From Aquincola tertiaricarbonis (GTDB lineage: Bacteria; Pseudomonadota; Gammaproteobacteria; Burkholderiales; Burkholderiaceae_C), in assembly GCF_000969605.1 (NCBI RefSeq), contig NZ_JZUE01000009.1:62001-126000 (forward strand): DNA of 64,000 nt, written 5' to 3'. The notes beneath the pieces were generated by a model. That model searched no databases. It worked only from the letters and a program-made list of their open reading frames with translations, and was not told the DNA's origin. Position numbers and translations under genes: made by a program. Positions 18,510 to 25,988 of the stretch are shown one piece after another. Numbering within the stretch: the first letter of the stretch is position 1; every line of letters starts with the position of its first letter.

Positions 18510-19811
18510 ATGAGCGAGCGCAAGCCGAAGTTCGAGACGCTGTCGGTGCATGCCGGTTACCGACCCGACCCCACCACCAAGTCGGTGGCGGTGCCGCTGT
18601 ACCAGACGGTGGCCTACGCCTTCGACAACGCGCAGCACGGCGCCGACCTGTTCGACCTGAAGGTGGCGGGCAACATCTACACCCGCATCATGAACCCGAC
18701 CACCGACGTGCTGGAGCAGCGCGTGGCGGCGCTGGAAGGCGGCATCGGCGCACTGGCGCTGGCCTCGGGGCAGGCGGCGGTGACCTACGCCATCCTCACC
18801 ATCGCCGAGGCGGGCGACAACATCGTCTCGTCCACCGCGCTGTATGGCGGCACCTACAACCTGTTCGCGCACACGCTGCCGCAGTACGGCATCGACACCC
18901 GCTTTGCCGACCACCGCGACCCGGCCAGCTTCGAGCCGCTGATCGACGCGCGCACCAAGGCCATCTTCGTCGAGTCGCTGGGCAACCCGGCCGGCAACGT
19001 GACGGACATCGCCCGCATCGCCGAGCTGGCGCACCGCCACGGCGTGCCGCTGATCGTCGACAACACCGTGCCCAGCCCCTACCTGTGCCGCCCGATCGAG
19101 CATGGCGCCGACATCGTGGTGCATTCGCTGACCAAGTACATGGGCGGCCACGGCACCAGCGTGGGCGGCGTCATCGTCGATTCAGGCCAGTTCCCGTGGG
19201 CGCAGCACAAGGCGCGCTTCAAGCGCCTGAACGAGCCCGACGTGAGCTACCACGGCGTGGTCTACACCGAAGCGCTGGGCCCGGCCGCGTACATCGGCCG
19301 CGCACGCGTGGTGCCGCTGCGCAACATGGGCTCGGCCATCTCGCCGTTCAACTCGTTCCAGATCCTGCAGGGCATCGAGACGCTGGCCCTGCGCATGGAC
19401 CGCATCAGCGCCAATGGGCTGGCCGTGGCCCAGCACCTGAAGCAGCATCCCCAGGTGGCCTGGGTCAACTACGCCGGCCTGGAGGACCATCCCGACCATG
19501 CGCTGGCCCGCAAGTACCTGGGCGGCAAGGCTTCAGGCCTGCTGACCTTCGGCGTCAAGGGCACCTCGGGCGACAAGCGGGCCGACGGTGCGCGCTTCCT
19601 CGATGCGCTGCAGCTCTTCACCCGGCTGGTGAACATCGGCGACGCCAAGTCGCTGGCCACGCATCCGGCCTCCACCACGCACCGCCAGCTGTCGCCGGAA
19701 GAGCTGGCCAAGACCGGCGTGGGCGAGGACACGGTGCGGCTGTCGGTGGGCATCGAGCACATCGACGACCTGCTGCACGACCTGGACCAGGCGCTGGCAG
19801 CTACCGCCTGA
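18510..19811 (+). CDS. metY: O-acetylhomoserine sulfhydrylase / aminocarboxypropyltransferase
   Basis: A 433-residue PLP enzyme of the Cys/Met metabolism family that makes homocysteine from O-acetylhomoserine (or O-succinylhomoserine) and sulfide. The PLP-binding lysine is Lys209 in HSLTKYMGGHG. Family segments include HAGYRPDPTT near the N-terminus, YTRIMNPTTD and ESLGNPAGNVTD. The extended length, longer than cystathionine gamma-synthase (about 380-400), supports MetY. A GGAG site precedes the ATG by 7 bases. It is divergent from the sulfonate operon, linking sulfur uptake to homocysteine, the substrate of MetH further along the window. Confidence 0.94.
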   Translation: MSERKPKFETLSVHAGYRPDPTTKSVAVPLYQTVAYAFDNAQHGADLFDLKVAGNIYTRIMNPTTDVLEQRVAALEGGIGALALASGQAAVTYAILTIAEAGDNIVSSTALYGGTYNLFAHTLPQYGIDTRFADHRDPASFEPLIDARTKAIFVESLGNPAGNVTDIARIAELAHRHGVPLIVDNTVPSPYLCRPIEHGADIVVHSLTKYMGGHGTSVGGVIVDSGQFPWAQHKARFKRLNEPDVSYHGVVYTEALGPAAYIGRARVVPLRNMGSAISPFNSFQILQGIETLALRMDRISANGLAVAQHLKQHPQVAWVNYAGLEDHPDHALARKYLGGKASGLLTFGVKGTSGDKRADGARFLDALQLFTRLVNIGDAKSLATHPASTTHRQLSPEELAKTGVGEDTVRLSVGIEHIDDLLHDLDQALAATA

Positions 19812-19968
19812 GCCCGTACCAGCAGCAGGCCAGGCTTGGAATGCCCAGACCCAGCCAGGCCACGGCGTCCCAGGCGCCGTCGCCCAGCAGGCCCGACAGC
19901 AGGCCGACCGCACTGACCACGCCCAGCACGATGGGCGCACGCCAGATTGGCCCTACGGCGGCGCTCAT
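19801..19968 (-). CDS. Small two-helix membrane protein (55 residues) of the siderophore operon
   Basis: A 55-residue hydrophobic protein starting MSAAVGPIWRAP and ending CCWYGLRR, with two predicted transmembrane segments (about 10-28 and 33-50). Its ATG overlaps the PepSY gene's stop (ATGA), and its 3' end overlaps the convergent metY end by 11 bases. I do not recognise the family. Similar tiny membrane proteins often follow PepSY genes in TonB-receptor operons, so a role in iron or heme handling is possible but unproven. Confidence 0.65.
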   Translation of the reverse strand: MSAAVGPIWRAPIVLGVVSAVGLLSGLLGDGAWDAVAWLGLGIPSLACCWYGLRR

Positions 19969-21110
19969 GAGGCCGCTCCGTCTGCTTGCATAGACAACTT
20001 GCCGCCGGCCACGCGCGCCTGGCGGCGCCGCACCACCCACAGGTACAGCCCGCTGGCCAGCACCACGACGGTGATGACGTCCAGCACCGCCCACAGGATC
20101 TGCATCGGCCGGCCGCCGTAGTCGCCGAAATGCAGCGGCTGCGAGATCAGCAGCGCGGTGAGGTACCAGGGCAGCTCGCGGCTGTCGGTCACCTGGCCGG
20201 TCATCGCGTCCACCAGCACCGGCTTGAGCAGCTTGCTGCTGACGGCATCGGTGCCGCGCAGGAACACGCCGTAGTGGTGCGGGCTGGCGAAGCTGGTGCC
20301 GGGAAACGCGACGAAGGCCACCTTCATGCCGGGCGCCACCGCCTTGGCCGCCTGCACCGCGGCCTGCAGCGAGCCGGGCCGTTCCAGCGGCGGCTTGCCT
20401 TGGTAGGGCGCCACCATCTGCGCCACCTCCGTGGCCTGCCAGTACTTCACCAGCAGATCCGACCAGGCATTGATCACGCCGGTGGCGCCCACCACGGTGA
20501 ACCACACCAGCGTGACGATGCCCAGCAGGTTGTGCAGGTCCAGCCACTTCACCCGCGGGCTGCGGTCGCGCCGCACGTCGCCGAAGCGCAGCTTGCGCAT
20601 GAAGGGCGCATACAGCACCGTGCCCGAGACGATGGCCACCAGCAGCAGCACGCCCATCAGGCCGAGGAACAGCATGCCCGGCAGGCCGGCGAACAGGTCG
20701 ATGTGCAGCGAGCGCATCACCCACATGAAGCCGCTGTCCAGCGGCGGATCGCCCAGCGCCTGGGCGGTGCGGGCGTCCACCGCCACCTGCTTGAGGTTGT
20801 CGTTGGAATCGGGCCGCTCGCACATCGTCACGTACCAGACCCGGTCGTCGTCCTCCTCCTGCGAGACGAACATGCCCTGCTTGCCTGGGTAGCGCTGGCC
20901 GGCCAGGGCCATCACTTCGTCCAGGCTGGCGCGCGGCGCGTCGGCCGGCATCTCGGCGGCCTCGATCTCGGTGCCCAGCAGGTGGCCGATCTCGTGGTGG
21001 AAGATCAACGGCAGGCCGGTCAGGCACAGCAGCAGCATGAACACGGTGCACACCAGGCTGGACCAGGTGTGCACCGCCTGCCAGCCGCGGATGGCGCGGG
21101 TGCTGAGCAT
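19965..21110 (-). CDS. PepSY-domain inner-membrane protein (PiuB-like, iron-regulated)
   Basis: A 381-residue protein with four predicted transmembrane helices: an N-terminal helix at about 14-36, two central helices, and a C-terminal helix near 345-367 (ILWAVLDVITVVVLASGLYLWVVRRRQAR). PepSY-type periplasmic domains lie between them. Proteins of this kind are encoded beside TonB siderophore receptors and are thought to help reduce or release iron from siderophores. It starts 9 bases after the receptor gene, so both should share the Fur-controlled promoter. Confidence 0.87.
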   Translation of the reverse strand: MLSTRAIRGWQAVHTWSSLVCTVFMLLLCLTGLPLIFHHEIGHLLGTEIEAAEMPADAPRASLDEVMALAGQRYPGKQGMFVSQEEDDDRVWYVTMCERPDSNDNLKQVAVDARTAQALGDPPLDSGFMWVMRSLHIDLFAGLPGMLFLGLMGVLLLVAIVSGTVLYAPFMRKLRFGDVRRDRSPRVKWLDLHNLLGIVTLVWFTVVGATGVINAWSDLLVKYWQATEVAQMVAPYQGKPPLERPGSLQAAVQAAKAVAPGMKVAFVAFPGTSFASPHHYGVFLRGTDAVSSKLLKPVLVDAMTGQVTDSRELPWYLTALLISQPLHFGDYGGRPMQILWAVLDVITVVVLASGLYLWVVRRRQARVAGGKLSMQADGAAS

Positions 21111-21119
21111 GGCGCGCGC

Positions 21120-23288
21120 TTAGAAGTCGACGCTGGCCGACAGCACCAGCGTGCGCGGCTCGCCCAGCACCAGGTAGTTGGCGCCCGGGAATCCGCCGAC
21201 GGAAGCCCAGTAGTCGCGGTCGGTCAGGTTGTTGATGTTGGCGCGCAGCGTGACGGCACGCTCGGCCACGGTGAAGCCGTAGCGCGCCCCCACGTCCAGC
21301 CGCGCCCACGACTTGACGGTGAGCGTGTTGGCCGCGTTGGCGTACTGCTTGCCGGTGTAGGTGACGCGGCCGGTGAGCGCCAGGCCGGGCACGCCGGGCA
21401 CGTCCCAGTCGGCATTGGCGTTGAGCTGCCACTTCGGCGCGCCGACGGCGTCGTTGTCCTGCACGTCAGTGTGCAGGTAGGTGGCGCCGCCCAGCAGGCG
21501 CAGGCCGCGGGTGGCCTCGCCGAACACCGTGGCCTCGATGCCGCGGTTGGTCTGCTTGTAGGCCGAGCCGACGAAGCGCGTGCCCACCACGCCCGACACC
21601 GGCTTCTTCGCCTGGAACAGCGCCACGGTGCCGCCGAAGCGGCCCAGGTCCATCTTGGCACCCAGCTCCACCTGCTTGGTGACGTAGGGCGCGAAGATCT
21701 CGCCCTGGTTGTCCACCGGCGTCTGGTTGCCGTCCGGGCCGATGTACGACGCCGATGCCTCCTCGCCCTTGACCAGCCCTTCGGCATAGGTGGCGTAGAC
21801 GGACACTTGTCTGGACAACTTCACCAGCAGGCCGGCCATCGGCGTGACCTTGCTCTCGTCGTAGTAGGCGTTCTGCACGCCGGTGTTGTAGTCGTAGCCG
21901 CGCGTCTCGATCGACTGGTGGCGGGCACCCAGCGTCAGCTTGATGGTGTCGTCGGCGAACGAGAGCGTGTCGGCGAGCGCCAGGCTGCGGGTACGGATGC
22001 GGCCCACCACGTGCGGGTCGTCCAGCGTGCCGCCAGTGAAGCTGGGCGTGGAAGGCGGCGTCACCGTGAACGGGTCGTAGAGGCTGTTGGCTGCATTGGG
22101 GCCCTGGAAGACGTAGGCGTTGCGCTCCTTGGCGGTGAACAACGAGGCCGACGCCACCAGCTGGTGCTTCACGCTGCCGGTGGTGAGCTCGTGCCGCAGC
22201 CCCAGCTCGCCGGTGGCGATGTCGTCGCGACGCACGTTCACGAAGCGGGAGACGCTGGTGGCGCCGCCATCGCCGGTCACCGTCACGCCGGCCAGGTCGT
22301 TGTATTCCTTGCCCTTGCGCGCACCGGCAGCCAGCCAGGCGGTGGTGCGCGGCGCCAGGTCCCATTCGGCGCGCAGGGTGCCGAAGGTGTCGCGCTCGTT
22401 CGACACGGTCCACGGCTGGCCGAAGTTGCCGTCGGCATCGGGTGGCTTGGGAATGTAGGTACCGGGCGTCACGCTGGGGCGGGTGCCGCTGAGCTGCTGG
22501 TCCTGGTAGCCGATGTCGGCCGACACGCGCACGTCGCGGTTGCGCCAGTCCACGCCCACGCCCAGCAGGCCCAGTTCGCGGTCCTCGCCGTCGATGGCGG
22601 TGTCGCCGTCGCGGCGCACGGCGGTCAGGCGCAGGCCGGTGCTCTTGTCGGGGCCGAAGCGGCGCGCCACGTCGGCCGCCAGGTAGCCCTGGCCGCCGCT
22701 TTCCACGCCCACCGTCACCTGGTTCACCGGCTCATTGGGGGCGCGCTTGGGCATCACGTTGATGGCACCGCCCAGGCCGCCGCCGTTGCCGGTGGGCGCC
22801 ACGCCGTTGACGAAGCTGTTCGCACCGCGCAGCACCTCCACCCGCTCGATCAGCTCGGCTGCCAGGTATTGGCGCGGCAGCAGGCCGTACAGGCCGTTGT
22901 AGGCCATGTCGTCGGAATACACCGGAAAGCCGCGGATCAGGTACAGCTGCTGGTAGTTGCCGAAGCCGCGCGCCACGCGCACGGTCGGGTCGTTGCGCAG
23001 CACGTCGCCGATGCTGGCGGCCTGCTGGTTCTGGATCAGCTCCTGCGTGTAGCTGGTCTGGCTGAACGGCGTGTCCATCACGTCCTGGTTGCCGAACAGG
23101 CCGAGCCGGCCACCGCGCGCCACCTGGCGGCCGGCGTAGGGCGCCTTCAGGCCTTCGGCCGAGGCGTCGGCACTGGCGTTGATGATGACCTGCTGCACCG
23201 CCTGCGCCTGCGCGGTGGAGGTCAGGGCCGAAGCCAGGGCCAGGGTGGCCAGCGCCAGGGCGCTCAGGGAACAAGGAACAGACTGCAC
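21120..23288 (-). CDS. TonB-dependent siderophore receptor
   Basis: A 722-residue outer-membrane receptor for ferric siderophores. A signal peptide (ending near STAQA) precedes the plug domain, which has IGDVLRNDPTVRVARGFG, YLIRGFPVYSDDMAYNGLYG and IERVEVLRGANSFVNG. The barrel ends LVLSASVDF, with the terminal Phe typical of outer-membrane proteins. I chose the GTG at 23288 because TTGGAG sits 5 bases upstream of it. The next in-frame ATG (23327) lies inside the Fur box, where a start is unlikely, although it would add two arginines to the signal peptide. First gene of an operon with the PepSY protein and a 55-residue protein. Confidence 0.9.
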   Translation of the reverse strand: MQSVPCSLSALALATLALASALTSTAQAQAVQQVIINASADASAEGLKAPYAGRQVARGGRLGLFGNQDVMDTPFSQTSYTQELIQNQQAASIGDVLRNDPTVRVARGFGNYQQLYLIRGFPVYSDDMAYNGLYGLLPRQYLAAELIERVEVLRGANSFVNGVAPTGNGGGLGGAINVMPKRAPNEPVNQVTVGVESGGQGYLAADVARRFGPDKSTGLRLTAVRRDGDTAIDGEDRELGLLGVGVDWRNRDVRVSADIGYQDQQLSGTRPSVTPGTYIPKPPDADGNFGQPWTVSNERDTFGTLRAEWDLAPRTTAWLAAGARKGKEYNDLAGVTVTGDGGATSVSRFVNVRRDDIATGELGLRHELTTGSVKHQLVASASLFTAKERNAYVFQGPNAANSLYDPFTVTPPSTPSFTGGTLDDPHVVGRIRTRSLALADTLSFADDTIKLTLGARHQSIETRGYDYNTGVQNAYYDESKVTPMAGLLVKLSRQVSVYATYAEGLVKGEEASASYIGPDGNQTPVDNQGEIFAPYVTKQVELGAKMDLGRFGGTVALFQAKKPVSGVVGTRFVGSAYKQTNRGIEATVFGEATRGLRLLGGATYLHTDVQDNDAVGAPKWQLNANADWDVPGVPGLALTGRVTYTGKQYANAANTLTVKSWARLDVGARYGFTVAERAVTLRANINNLTDRDYWASVGGFPGANYLVLGEPRTLVLSASVDF

Positions 23289-23312
23289 AACAGCTCCAAG
23301 GCGAATCGCATC

Positions 23313-23331
23313 AAGAATGATTCGCATTATG
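23313..23331 (-). promoter_or_regulatory. Fur box upstream of the siderophore receptor operon
   Basis: On the minus strand the 19 bases read CATAATGCGAATCATTCTT. They match the classical Fur consensus GATAATGATAATCATTATC at 14 of 19 positions. It lies 25-43 bases before the GTG at 23288, where it would cover the promoter and give iron repression. Confidence 0.8.
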
Positions 23332-23450
23332 AGCGCGGCAGCTGGCGTTCCGTTCGCATTCGTCCTTGCGGACGATGGGTCGCTGCCGATATCCGAAGGG
23401 CCCGCCGCACCGCCGGTGGGGAAACGGAGCGGCGTCCGCGCCGTGCTGCC

Positions 23451-24170
23451 TCAGTCCACCGGCCCCGCGCCGCCGTCGTCGCCCAGCCAGGCCTGCACAT
23501 CGTCCTCCGCCGGGTCGGCGTTGGTGCGTGCCAACGCCATCCAGGTGGCAAAGGGCACCGTCATCGGGCGGTGCGGCGCGGGGCGGGCGATCTCGATGCC
23601 GCCGTCACCCGCCAGCATCACGCCGAAGGCCGCAGGAATCTCGTCCGCGGTGCCGATGCCCTCGCGCAGCACGTACCAGCACTGGCAGGCGGTGGCTAGA
23701 TAGGCCGCGCCCTTGGCCGGCTGCCGCAGGTCGGACAGCAGGTCGGAACGCCGCACCTTGATCTCGTGCACCACCGGCTCGGCGTAGGCTTCCACGGTGG
23801 TCTGGCGCAGGGAGAACACGTCGGGCTGGCACAGCATCCAGGCATCGTCCACCCGCGCGCGCAGGCTCAGCCGGCGCCAGGTGATGCGGCCCTGGTGCCG
23901 CATGCTGCGCGCCACTCGCGCGACCAGCTCTTCGTGCGCGTCCCGCGCGGCGCGGTTGGCATGCAGCGAGGCGGCGATCGCCTGCACCCCGGCGTCGGTC
24001 ACCCGCAGCGTCACCCGCCCCTGGTCGTCCAGCAGCCGCTCCAGCAGTTGCAGCGCCAGCAATTCCGCCTCGATCAGGTCCTGGCAGGGCCAGCCGGCCG
24101 AGCGCCACATCTGCCGCAGACGCCGCAGATGCGGTCGCGTGATCGTGGGCATGCCGGTCCGTGTTGCCAT
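23451..24170 (-). CDS. Conserved hypothetical protein with a PD-(D/E)xK nuclease-like (MmcB-like) core
   Basis: A 239-residue cytoplasmic protein. An N-terminal winged-helix-like part (about 20-90; ELLALQLLERLLDDQGRVTLRVTDAG) is followed by a segment resembling the MmcB/PD-(D/E)xK nuclease fold: VVHEIKVRRSDLLSDLRQ, with E-x-K, then YLATACQCWYVLREG and IPAAFGVMLAG. These match the order in MmcB-type DNA-repair proteins by eye. The start is uncertain between GTG 24173 and ATG 24170; I used the ATG. It stands alone between the siderophore operon and the EPS genes. Nuclease activity is an inference. Confidence 0.6.
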   Translation of the reverse strand: MATRTGMPTITRPHLRRLRQMWRSAGWPCQDLIEAELLALQLLERLLDDQGRVTLRVTDAGVQAIAASLHANRAARDAHEELVARVARSMRHQGRITWRRLSLRARVDDAWMLCQPDVFSLRQTTVEAYAEPVVHEIKVRRSDLLSDLRQPAKGAAYLATACQCWYVLREGIGTADEIPAAFGVMLAGDGGIEIARPAPHRPMTVPFATWMALARTNADPAEDDVQAWLGDDGGAGPVD

Positions 24171-24514
24171 CACGCCAATTTACCGGTTGCCGCTTGCGTG
24201 GCGAAGTGCGCGCGGCAGGCTGCCACGCGTCGTGCTGCGTTGCAACATCCGCGCCGCGCGCCGATCATGGTGCACCTCCCCCGAAAGGGCACCCTCTTAG
24301 GGGGTAGTTACGGCCATTTCATGCTGCTACAACAAGTTCGCAAAGCCGCAACAGCGCTCCGTCGGCGCACGGGCACCACGCAAAAAGCGGGCTGCATCGC
24401 AGCTGCTGCGCTACTTGACACATATTGTTGGCAACACATCGGTAACGTGGCCGCGCTGTCCGCGCCTCCGCCGGCGCCAGCAGAACCGACCAGACGTTCT
24501 TGGGGGGTGTTTCC
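24171..24514. other. 344-base intergenic region before the sugar transferase gene
   Basis: The longest gene-free stretch in the window. It contains the CCC/GGG inverted-repeat pair at 24279-24305, an isolated TTGACA (24415-24420) without a good -10 box at normal spacing, and a GGGGGG ribosome site at 24502-24507. Base composition is less GC-rich than the surrounding genes. I see no RNA gene or small ORF that I can support. Confidence 0.6.
24279..24305. promoter_or_regulatory. Two adjacent CCC...GGG inverted repeats (candidate operator)
   Basis: CCCCGAAAGGG-type repeat (about 24279-24289) followed directly by the 15-base imperfect palindrome ACCCTCTTAGGGGGT (24291-24305, 6 of 7 base pairs matched). 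They lie about 210 bases before the sugar transferase start. Such C/G-arm palindromes are typical for LuxR/FixJ-type DNA-binding domains; the actual regulator is unknown. Confidence 0.4.
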
Positions 24515-25894
24515 GTGATCCGCTTGTTCAACCACTATATTCACCGGCGCTTGTTGCTGCAGGTGTTGTTCGATTACGGATTGATTGTTTCCGCTGTCAT
24601 GGCCGCCATGGTCGTCGGCCGGCAGCACAGTGAATTCCTGCTGTCGATGACGGCCACCCACGGTTTGTCGCTGGCCACCTGCACCTTCGTGATCAATATC
24701 GCGTCGGGCTTCTACCAGCAAACCCACAACCGCTCCTTCACCGAAAGCCTGGCCCGCGCCGGGCTGGCCGCTCTTTTTGCGCTGCCGCTGGCCTATGCCA
24801 TGTTTTCGCTGCTGCCCGTGGAAGTGGGCAGCCCGGCCTTCCTGCCGCTGGCGGCGATGAGCGCCGTGGCCGCGGTGATCGTGCACCGCGTGTACGCGGC
24901 GCATGCCGGCAAGCACGCCCGTGCGCGTTCACGCATCCTGGTGCTGGGTTCGGGCCCGGCAGCCAAGCTGGTGGGTGAAACCCTGCGCGCCTCCGATCCG
25001 TCGGCGGAAATCGTCGGTTATTTCCCGGCGCCGAACGAGCAGCAGGTAGCGGTACCGCCTTCGCAAATGCTGAGCGGCCATTCCCTGGCCGCCGCCGCGC
25101 TGAATGCCGGGGTGAGCGAAATCGTGGTGGCGGTGACGGAGCGCCGGGGCGGAAACATGCCGCTGCGCGACCTGCTGGACTGCAAGATCAAGGGCATCCG
25201 GGTGTCCGATATCTCCACCCACTTCGAGAAAACGCTGGGCAAGCTGCGGCTGGATTACGTCAACGCCGGCTGGCTGATTTTCGGCGATGGGTTTGACCAG
25301 GGCTTTTTCCGCACCGCGGTCAAGCGTTTGTTCGACATCTTGTCGGCGGCCGTGCTGCTGGTGGTGTCGGCACCGGTGATGCTGGTGACCATGCTGCTCA
25401 TCCGCATGGAAAGCCCGGGCCCCGTGTTCTACCGGCAGCAGCGCGTGGGCTTGAACGGCGAATCGTTCGACGTCGTCAAGTTTCGCAGCATGCGCAACGA
25501 CGCCGAAAAGGACGGCAAGCCGCGCTGGGCCACCGCAGCGGACGACCGCATCACCAAGGTCGGCCGCGTGATCCGCAAGCTGCGCATCGACGAACTGCCG
25601 CAATTGTTCAACGTGCTCAAGGGTGAAATGAGCATCGTGGGCCCCCGGCCGGAGCGTCCCTTCTTCGTCGAGAAACTCACGCAGGAGATCCCCTATTACG
25701 CGGTGCGCCACAGCATCAAGCCGGGCGTGACCGGCTGGGCGCAGGTGCGTTACCACTACGGCGCCACGGTGGAGGATTCGCAAGAGAAACTGCAGTTCGA
25801 CCTGTACTACGTCAAGAACCACACCTTGTTCCTGGATCTGCTGATCCTGTTCGAAACCGTGGCCGTGGTGCTTACCGGCAAGGGCGCCCGCTAG
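24515..25894 (+). CDS. Exopolysaccharide polyprenyl-phosphate sugar transferase (PEP-CTERM/EpsB-like)
   Basis: A 459-residue membrane enzyme that transfers the first sugar phosphate to undecaprenyl phosphate for exopolysaccharide synthesis. It has four or five N-terminal transmembrane helices (to about 140), a CoA-binding-like domain starting ILVLGSGPAAKLVG, a further helix (LFDILSAAVLLVVSAPVMLVTMLLI), and the bacterial sugar-transferase domain with FYRQQRVG, KFRSMRNDAE, LRIDELPQL and SIVGPRPERP. The length and its position beside prsK/prsR fit the PEP-CTERM-associated type. I chose the GTG at 24515 with GGGGGG 8 bases upstream over a TTG 15 bases earlier. The rest of the EPS cluster is not in this window. 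Confidence 0.88.
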   Translation: MIRLFNHYIHRRLLLQVLFDYGLIVSAVMAAMVVGRQHSEFLLSMTATHGLSLATCTFVINIASGFYQQTHNRSFTESLARAGLAALFALPLAYAMFSLLPVEVGSPAFLPLAAMSAVAAVIVHRVYAAHAGKHARARSRILVLGSGPAAKLVGETLRASDPSAEIVGYFPAPNEQQVAVPPSQMLSGHSLAAAALNAGVSEIVVAVTERRGGNMPLRDLLDCKIKGIRVSDISTHFEKTLGKLRLDYVNAGWLIFGDGFDQGFFRTAVKRLFDILSAAVLLVVSAPVMLVTMLLIRMESPGPVFYRQQRVGLNGESFDVVKFRSMRNDAEKDGKPRWATAADDRITKVGRVIRKLRIDELPQLFNVLKGEMSIVGPRPERPFFVEKLTQEIPYYAVRHSIKPGVTGWAQVRYHYGATVEDSQEKLQFDLYYVKNHTLFLDLLILFETVAVVLTGKGAR

Positions 25895-25988
25895 GCGCCT
25901 GCCATGCCGGCCATCCGCCGGCGGCAGTCCGAAGCCCGCGATGCTGGCCCTGCCGCCCTGACCGGCGGCTTCTTTCTCCGGATGTGAT

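Noticed and set aside
19986-23699. A plus-strand open frame of over 1200 codons covering the siderophore operon.
   Set aside because: It is antisense to well-recognised genes, is His/Arg/Gly/Gln-rich and has no domain. It is an artefact of very high GC content.
24415-24446. TTGACA followed by TTGGC as a sigma54 or sigma70 promoter for the sugar transferase.
   Set aside because: The -12 element is one base out of register for sigma54, the -24 GG is GA, and no TATAAT-like box lies 16-18 bases after TTGACA.
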